A stretch of 64,000 bases of DNA. Origin: a virus. This document shows, in pieces, positions 58,748 through 64,000 of the stretch. The notes below the pieces were generated by a model. It searched no databases. It worked only from the letters and a program-made list of their open reading frames with translations, and was not told the origin of the DNA. The stretch spans positions 1 through 64,000 of IMG/VR virus record IMGVR_UViG_3300031707_006565. One strand, 5' to 3'. Each line of letters opens with the position of its first letter. The first letter of the stretch is position 1. The position numbers and the translations under genes were made by a program.

Positions 58748-59098
58748 ATGATAAAATCACTAAAAGATGGCTCATTTATCGCAATGACGCGTTGTTTTGT
58801 TTGTGGCGAGGGCAAAGATATATTATTGCACCGTCATTTCAAAGATATCAGTGTATTAAATAATAAAGCGATTTCAAAAGAGCCTTGTGATAAATGTAAA
58901 GCATATATGGCACAGGGAATTATTGTTATATCGATGCGCGATAACGAACTTGACCGTGATAATCCATATCGAACCGGTGGATGGTGGGTTATTAAAGAAG
59001 ATGCCATGAACAGAATGTTCCATAATATCGATTTTGCCAAAAATAGGGTTATGTTTATCGAAGATAGTGCATGCGCAAAAATTGGTTTACAGAAATAG
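58748..59098 (+). CDS. double CxxC hypothetical protein
   Basis: A 116-residue protein with CFVC (16-19) and CDKC (47-50), HRHF between them, suggestive of a zinc knuckle pair. ATG 58748 follows AAAGGAG; the longer reading is a shadow of the previous gene. The C-terminal half is basic and aromatic. No family is recognised. Confidence 0.55.
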   Translation: MIKSLKDGSFIAMTRCFVCGEGKDILLHRHFKDISVLNNKAISKEPCDKCKAYMAQGIIVISMRDNELDRDNPYRTGGWWVIKEDAMNRMFHNIDFAKNRVMFIEDSACAKIGLQK

Positions 59099-59150
59099 AA
59101 TGAGACCATCAACGATAATTAAAATAAGAAATCGCCCTTTGGAGGTCAAA

Positions 59151-59252
59151 ATGAAGCCAAATATGATGTATCTAGTGGCAAATGACCAAAAGTGCAGCGG
59201 ATGCAATTGGAGGGTATCAATTTTATACTTAATGGCAGAAAGTAGCGAATAG
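59151..59252 (+). CDS. 33-residue Cys-containing micro-protein
   Basis: A short frame with a strong TTTGGAGG ribosome site seven bases before ATG. It contains CSGC, so again a CxxC knuckle. It may be a member of the chain of small zinc-binding proteins in this region. Function unknown. Confidence 0.4.
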   Translation: MKPNMMYLVANDQKCSGCNWRVSILYLMAESSE

Positions 59253-59275
59253 TTTTGTTAAAGGAAACTCGATAA

Positions 59276-59365
59276 ATGGGTAGCAATGCACTGTGTGGCG
59301 ATTGTATGGCTGAATTATTAACAGATAGCGAACATCCTATCTATCCCCTCGAAAAACAAACTTAA
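59276..59365 (+). CDS. 29-residue Cys-containing micro-protein
   Basis: This frame starts about ten bases after AAAGGAAA and contains CGDC, again CxxC. It continues the sequence of CxxC micro-proteins. Whether it is expressed is unclear. Confidence 0.35.
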   Translation: MGSNALCGDCMAELLTDSEHPIYPLEKQT

Positions 59366-59484
59366 GCTCGTAAACCCTCCAAAAACGCCTCAGAATCCAA
59401 CGGTAAGTGAAAATAAGCCATCAATTCGCTCCAAAAATAGTCAGGATCTACCACCAATCGACTAATTTTTGACTTTGCGCCCAT
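59362..59484 (-). pseudogene. possible gene remnant on the minus strand
   Basis: Between a TAG and a TAA there is a 45-residue open frame on the minus strand with normal amino-acid composition, including 'RLVVDPDYFWSELMAYFHLPLD'. It has no ribosome site. It could be a decayed gene fragment; I do not recognise the family. Confidence 0.25.
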
Positions 59485-59826
59485 ACAATCATAATACTCA
59501 TAACGGACCTTGGAATGATCCTAATTGTTTTAATAAATAGACTAACGTATTGATTGCGGATAACTTGTAGTCTTTAATAATAAATTAATCGGATTTTTAC
59601 TCTCTTATCGACCTGTATGCAACAAAAGAGAAGGCATGTCTGTTGAGGACAGGACCCATAGTCATTAGGTTCTTTAACGCCGGAAAAGCCAGTAATAATC
59701 TTAAGTTGAGGTAAAAAGATTTTAATATTATTAGATAATTAAATCGTAAAGAAAGTAATTATAAATCCAAATCTAAGACAATAGATACATGTCAGGGTCC
59801 ACCTGGTTGTTAATTATTTTAAAATA
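59485..59826. other. gene-free stretch before the CGNR-like gene
   Basis: No coding frame is convincing. There is an imperfect palindrome, TGTCTGTTGAGGACAGGACC, at about 59638. I see no repeats or RNA gene. Confidence 0.35.
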
Positions 59827-59854
59827 TTGACATTAGGAAATAAGTATTCATAAT
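59827..59854 (+). promoter_or_regulatory. sigma-70 promoter of the CGNR-like gene
   Basis: TTGACA at 59827-59832, 16 bases, CATAAT at 59849-59854. It is 26 bases before the ATG, so the leader is short and no Shine-Dalgarno sequence is visible. Confidence 0.68.
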
Positions 59855-59879
59855 GAGGCAACGCTATTAGTGATTATCT

Positions 59880-61034
59880 ATGGCAAAACAAAAAAAACAA
59901 GCCAAAAAGAAGGAAATTAATAAAATCCAGGAAATAGTCGAAAGCTGGTCGAAATTACCAAAGAAATATCGCCTTTACTATGATATACACTATACAGAAA
60001 ATATATATAACGGGGTCTACCAGATTATTTTATTTATTGCAGATCACCAAATTAATAGAGAATATACTAAGTTACTCCAATTTCATTCAAAAGTTAATAT
60101 CCAGACACAATTTGTTAATGCTGCCATTAAGCGCGAACGGAATATTCCAATCACAGGTTTCTTGTTAGATAAAGAACATATAGAAAAATGGCCCCCTCCC
60201 GAAGCGGAAAAGAAAAATTACAAGGAGCTTCTGAAATATATCGAACAAATAAGACTCAAAAATTTTCATCGACAATTGACTGGTATAGGCGATGAAAGAA
60301 TCGAATTTATGACTTTTCTAGACAACATCGTGATGTTCCCGGTGTTTACCCGCCTGGAAAAAAGTGAGCGTTCTATCGTATGGGGAGATGGATTGGATAT
60401 TTACAAAATCCTTTATGATTGTGCTCGACTATTGAATAACGAAAAAGAGTTCCCTAAGGTCTTATCTCAGAAAATTGCTGAAATTTGTGATTTAATATTA
60501 GAAAAAAAACGAACTGGATCTGAAACCGTAAACAAGTATAAACCAGCATCTATAACAAGAATAAATGAAGATTTTCAGAAGTCAATTCTCGCTCGTCGTT
60601 ATCTGGCAGAAATAACCGGTCCGCCACTAGATCAACGCTACATCAACCGCGCCGAACAAATAAGAAAAAATAGCCGAGTCAAAGATGTAACAAATTATAA
60701 TTGTTATGATTATTTTATTTCGCCTCTCTACGAGGATCTTTTACAGGATATAAACAAGAGTGGCTATGCCAAGATTTGTGCATATAGATATTGTTCAATA
60801 ATATTTTATAAAGACGAAAGTAATAAGAGTCATTGGAAATCCATGAAATGTTGTTGTATAAACCATACAGTGAACGAAGCTCGTATCAGACGATATGAGA
60901 AAAAACCTCAACCATCTAAGGATGCGAGCAAAAAAGCAAGAAAGAAAGAAAAGAAGAAAAGAAAGAAAGAACAAGCCAAGAAAGAACAAGCCAAGAAAGA
61001 AAAGGAAAAAGCCACCTTGCATCCTGCTTTATAA
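59880..61034 (+). CDS. CGNR-like zinc-finger protein with basic tail
   Basis: A 384-residue protein. Residues about 300-345 read CAYRYCSIIFYKDESNKSHWKSMKC...NEARIRRY in pieces, the spacing of a CGNR treble-clef finger (C....C...F.D.S........C...CGNRAKARRYR), with N-H-T replacing GNR. The last 50 residues are almost all Lys/Glu/Ala. CGNR proteins bind nucleic acids and act as regulators. A promoter precedes it closely. Function unproved. Confidence 0.6.
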   Translation: MAKQKKQAKKKEINKIQEIVESWSKLPKKYRLYYDIHYTENIYNGVYQIILFIADHQINREYTKLLQFHSKVNIQTQFVNAAIKRERNIPITGFLLDKEHIEKWPPPEAEKKNYKELLKYIEQIRLKNFHRQLTGIGDERIEFMTFLDNIVMFPVFTRLEKSERSIVWGDGLDIYKILYDCARLLNNEKEFPKVLSQKIAEICDLILEKKRTGSETVNKYKPASITRINEDFQKSILARRYLAEITGPPLDQRYINRAEQIRKNSRVKDVTNYNCYDYFISPLYEDLLQDINKSGYAKICAYRYCSIIFYKDESNKSHWKSMKCCCINHTVNEARIRRYEKKPQPSKDASKKARKKEKKKRKKEQAKKEQAKKEKEKATLHPAL

Positions 61035-61050
61035 ACTTAGGCATTTCACC

Positions 61051-61062
61051 TACCCCCCCCCA
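61051..61062. repeat. second TA-C9-A tract
   Basis: TACCCCCCCCCA, identical to the string in the 3' end of mrfA. It lies 17 bases after the CGNR-like gene. Confidence 0.5.
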
Positions 61063-61369
61063 GAGTCAAATTTTTAAAATATTGCAAATCTAATTAAGGC
61101 TTAAATTATCAATTTTTGAAGTGTAAGGCATTGATAGTGAAGCCATTAATATCTATAGACAACGCAAAGAATTTTTTTTGCCCGTTGTCGAATTTTCAAA
61201 TTCGATATTTACATATAGACTTAATCATGTTTACAACAATAAGCAGGACAGAGCAAAATAGCTCGAATAATGTCCAAGATCGAGATTTTGCGGTAAAAAT
61301 GAATAGCGGACTGATAATGTGTTATCTGAATAACGAATGCAATAACGACTTTTGTAGTAAAGTCTAGAT
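61063..61369. other. gene-free stretch before the HTH gene
   Basis: About 300 AT-rich bases. A frame at 61116-61367 has no ribosome site or recognisable product. I see no promoter with two good boxes. Confidence 0.35.
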
Positions 61370-62725
61370 ATGGATCAAATGCATCTTGAAATTCGAAGTT
61401 TTAATGATGGTCATTGTTTCTGGATGCATAACAACATTCTCGAATTTGCACCAGGAGTTAAATACTTTAAAGTAAAAAACCAAAAGGGAAAGGTCAAAAA
61501 AGTGTCTCGTGTTAATGTTATCGCGGTCTATGACGTTCTGTGCCGGTATGCCAACAATAAATCGCAAACTTGTTACCCATCAACCCAGACAATAGCTCAA
61601 AAATTAATCGTTGCTCGCTCTACAGTAAATCTCTGCCTAAAGGTCCTTGAAAAATATGGGTGGATTAAAATCAAACATCGTAAAGCAGAAGACGGAAAGG
61701 CAGATACTTCAAATCTATATTATCTTTTAGAGTCCCCTGTCCGACAGGAAGACAACCCCCCTGACCGACAAGCGGACACAAACAATACTAACTCTTCTAA
61801 CAAAGTTATTACTAAAAGTAATAAGGCAAATGTCTCTTCTTTTGGTTCTTTAGCTAAAAAACAAAACTTTAAAGAAAAAACATTACCTCAATATTGTCTT
61901 ATCTTTGATCGTTGGAATAAGCTCAATAATTATCCTATTGAACCGACAAAAAGAGGTTATCCGCCATATCATATTCAACAAACTATATCTTCTCACCACA
62001 AACGATACGGCACTGACCGGATTATTTGGGCTATGGACTCTTACGAAATTGCAGTTAAGCAAGGCAAAGAAAAAAAGGTTCAGCTTCTAACATTTTTAAA
62101 ATACTATTTAGAGAAATACATTCCTCCTGAGATTAAAATTACCGAAGAAGATGAAAAAAATATAAATCAGTTTTTTGCTCAATTACCGAAAGAGAATTCA
62201 GCCAACTGGATTTATGAACAAGTTAAGAAATATAAAGTCCTACAGATTTTAGAGCAATTTGACAAACAAAATTCTTCAAGTCCCTTCGAAAAATGGCGAA
62301 ATATCGAAAAGATGTTGAGAAACAGTAAGGGATCAAATATAAAACCAGATCAATTGAAAGATAATCCCGAAAACCGTGTGGGGATACCCGCAACTATCGA
62401 GAATACCATAACAGACTACGGAGAACAAAGTCGTTCGGATAGAGAAGAAGCAAATATCGATAATAAATGTCCAAATCAAGTAAAAGATATTATTGAGAAG
62501 CTCAAACCTCATAAGAATCTTAACTCTCATATTGCTTCATCTAAAAAACTTGAAGACACAGAGTTAAACCAAAAAAAAGAAAAAGAGCGTAGAAAAGTTA
62601 TAGAATTCGACCAGACGAATAAAGCAAAGACTCAATCGGTCGACTCTGTTGAAAATGATAAGTGCCAGAAATCGTCACAAGTTCAACATGATGGAAAAAG
62701 TCTATGCGGGAGTGTTAATGAATAA
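61370..62725 (+). CDS. HTH replication- or plasmid-type protein
   Basis: A 451-residue protein with an HTH_36-type winged helix at about residues 50-110: 'VNVIAVYDVLCRYANNKSQTCYPSTQTIAQKLIVARSTVNLCLKVLEKYGWIKI'. Such domains occur in replication initiators and mobile-element proteins. The C-terminal half is Lys/Asn/Glu-rich and low in complexity. The gene lies next to the excisionase and integrase genes, consistent with element replication or control. Confidence 0.68.
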   Translation: MDQMHLEIRSFNDGHCFWMHNNILEFAPGVKYFKVKNQKGKVKKVSRVNVIAVYDVLCRYANNKSQTCYPSTQTIAQKLIVARSTVNLCLKVLEKYGWIKIKHRKAEDGKADTSNLYYLLESPVRQEDNPPDRQADTNNTNSSNKVITKSNKANVSSFGSLAKKQNFKEKTLPQYCLIFDRWNKLNNYPIEPTKRGYPPYHIQQTISSHHKRYGTDRIIWAMDSYEIAVKQGKEKKVQLLTFLKYYLEKYIPPEIKITEEDEKNINQFFAQLPKENSANWIYEQVKKYKVLQILEQFDKQNSSSPFEKWRNIEKMLRNSKGSNIKPDQLKDNPENRVGIPATIENTITDYGEQSRSDREEANIDNKCPNQVKDIIEKLKPHKNLNSHIASSKKLEDTELNQKKEKERRKVIEFDQTNKAKTQSVDSVENDKCQKSSQVQHDGKSLCGSVNE

Positions 62726-63131
62726 CGAAAATATCAAACCTTGCCGTTATTTTGCGATTTGCAACGCTTCCATCTGCCCGGCAATGAACTCAGACACCGG
62801 CGTTTGGTTCCCCGACGAAGGAATTTGCAGACGCAGACGGTATTCCTCGGTATTAAGGTGGATTAAAATACAAAAGCGAATTTCTCGAAAAACGATATTC
62901 CGTGATTTCTACTTTACGACGAGCAGTCTCGAAAAGATTCGGCGCGTAAGCAGAAAAACCATGGGAAAAAATCCGGACAAAAACAATCCCCGCTACCCCA
63001 CCCAGAAACACCCCGAATTCACTGAGAAGACCGTGGCTAAGACGGGGGTTTCTTGCATCGCCTGCCCTTCAACGCCTTCAACTGCTACTAACGGTAAAAA
63101 GTTCGTTATAACACAAAATAGGCAAGATTAA
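62718..63131 (+). CDS. Cys-rich hypothetical protein
   Basis: A 137-residue protein starting at ATG 62718, overlapping the HTH gene by eight bases with GCGGGAG upstream. It has 'CRYFAICNASICPA' and 'GICRRRR', then a highly basic centre. A zinc site and DNA contact are plausible. Function unknown. Confidence 0.5.
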   Translation: MNNENIKPCRYFAICNASICPAMNSDTGVWFPDEGICRRRRYSSVLRWIKIQKRISRKTIFRDFYFTTSSLEKIRRVSRKTMGKNPDKNNPRYPTQKHPEFTEKTVAKTGVSCIACPSTPSTATNGKKFVITQNRQD

Positions 63132-63135
63132 CTAT

Positions 63136-63384
63136 ATGGCCCTTGAACAACATTATAGCGTTAAAACTCTAGCTAAGAAGATGGACATGAACCCGTCGAC
63201 CATCTATGATAAAGTTCATAAAGGAGAATTAAAAGGCCGTAAGTTGGGAAAAAGTATTAGGATTAGTGAAAGCGCTGTAAATGAATGGCTAAAATCGGGC
63301 GATCAAAATAACGACAAGTTAGATGTCGATGATTTATTAAATAAAAAAAGTGTTGATGTAAATAGATTGCTCAATAAAAAGTAA
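63136..63384 (+). CDS. excisionase-like HTH protein
   Basis: An 82-residue protein with a winged-helix of the excisionase/MerR type: 'YSVKTLAKKMDMNPSTIYDKVHKGELKGRKLGKSIRISESAVNEWL'. Its C terminus repeats 'VDDLLNKK SVDVNRLLNKK'. It lies directly before the integrase, the usual place of recombination directionality factors. Confidence 0.8.
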   Translation: MALEQHYSVKTLAKKMDMNPSTIYDKVHKGELKGRKLGKSIRISESAVNEWLKSGDQNNDKLDVDDLLNKKSVDVNRLLNKK

Positions 63385-63401
63385 TCTTTTGGAGGATAAT
63401 T

Positions 63402-64000
63402 ATGCCAATTCGTAAAAGAAAAAATGTATATTACATTGATTTCAGTCATAACGGAAGGCGATATAGAAAGAAAATTGGAAAAGATAAAAAAACCGCGGAA
63501 CTTACATTAAAAGAAATAGAAGTTAAAATCGCTAAAGGCGAGTATTTGGGAATATCAGAACAAAACAAGATTCTATTTGAATCTTTTGCTAACGATTATC
63601 TTGAATATGCGAAAATTCATAAGAAACCAAACACTTATCGTAACGATTATAGTAATATGCATTACAATTTATTGCCATTCTTTTCCGGTAAATACTTGCA
63701 CAAAATAGATGTCGCCACGATTGAAGGATTTAAAAACAGAAAGATCCCAACTGGTAAGTTAACAGCAACTAACCGTTGTTTAGCATTGCTCAGCAACATG
63801 CTTACTATTGCAATCGATCGTGGGTTTGTAAACACTAATCCAGTTAAAAAAGTTAAAAGATTGAAGGAGCCACCAGGCAGGGTTAGATTCCTTAATGATT
63901 TGGAGTTAGAAAAATTAATAAAAGAACTCAATGGAACAGTAAGGTCAATCGTTATCGCAGCATATAACACAGGAATGAGGAAAGGAGAATTACTTAAACT
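63402..64000 (+). CDS. tyrosine recombinase/integrase, truncated by window end
   Basis: The frame starts at ATG 63402 after TTTGGAGGAT and is open to the window end (199 complete codons). It has a beta N-terminal domain (NVYYIDFSHNGRRYRKKIG), a SAM-like core-binding domain (FESFANDYLEYAKIHK...) and the first catalytic motif 'YNTGMRKGELLKL' with R192. The rest, including the catalytic Tyr, lies beyond the window. It would integrate and excise the element. Confidence 0.9.
   Translation, partial: MPIRKRKNVYYIDFSHNGRRYRKKIGKDKKTAELTLKEIEVKIAKGEYLGISEQNKILFESFANDYLEYAKIHKKPNTYRNDYSNMHYNLLPFFSGKYLHKIDVATIEGFKNRKIPTGKLTATNRCLALLSNMLTIAIDRGFVNTNPVKKVKRLKEPPGRVRFLNDLELEKLIKELNGTVRSIVIAAYNTGMRKGELLK

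Noticed and set aside
61116-61367. 83-residue frame before the HTH gene
   Set aside because: No ribosome site or recognisable product; AT-rich spacer.
1-64000. rRNA genes or intact canonical tRNAs
   Set aside because: No rRNA segments were seen, and the only tRNA-like fold has an abnormal anticodon loop.

Overview
The window is bacterial DNA without a taxonomic marker. It carries most of a Mu-like transposing prophage (1 to about 39,910), a two-gene DNA-repair operon (39,908-43,329), and a second, more AT-rich mobile region (43.3-64 kb) that ends inside a tyrosine integrase. Short intergenic repeats of several kinds sit inside the prophage. I recall similar repeats from uncultivated bacterial phyla but cannot confirm it here. 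The code is standard and consensus-like sigma-70 promoters are present. I would call the host an uncultured, probably two-membrane bacterium, with low confidence.

Prophage: every gene is on the plus strand. Small early genes, two of them micro-proteins, lead to a MuA-like DDE transposase, a MuB-like AAA ATPase, Gam and GemA/gp16. Between transposase and ATPase lies a tRNA-like element on an 18-bp stem. A promoter at 7,200 precedes a membrane protein, an M15 endolysin, the terminase subunits and a portal-MuF-nuclease fusion. A cargo cassette with its own perfect promoter (13.56-15.01 kb) interrupts the head module. Then follow a 14-residue-repeat protein, protease with nested scaffold, decoration protein, major capsid protein, two secreted paralogues, connectors, sheath, tube, a -1 frameshifted tail chaperone, tape measure, LysM protein, an LpxH-like phosphoesterase, baseplate genes and four large fibre or receptor-binding genes. 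The right end is probably near 39,910.

Between the elements, mrfB-mrfA (exonuclease and DUF1998 helicase) are on the minus strand. The proposed phage end abuts the mrfA stop codon.

Second region: a plus-strand block of small genes (DUF6876, DUF1281 and unknowns) surrounds a cluster of TTTGCAAA repeats. Next is one minus-strand defence operon behind a clear promoter: hsdM, a PD-(D/E)xK protein, hsdS, an HNH ABC-3C protein, an ABC-3C middle component, a DUF2326 ATPase and hsdR. An ABC three-component system is thus nested inside a type I restriction-modification operon. A HEPN-like gene, zinc-ribbon micro-proteins, a CGNR-like protein, an HTH replication-type protein, an excisionase-like protein and the partial integrase follow, as expected for an integrative element carrying defence cargo.
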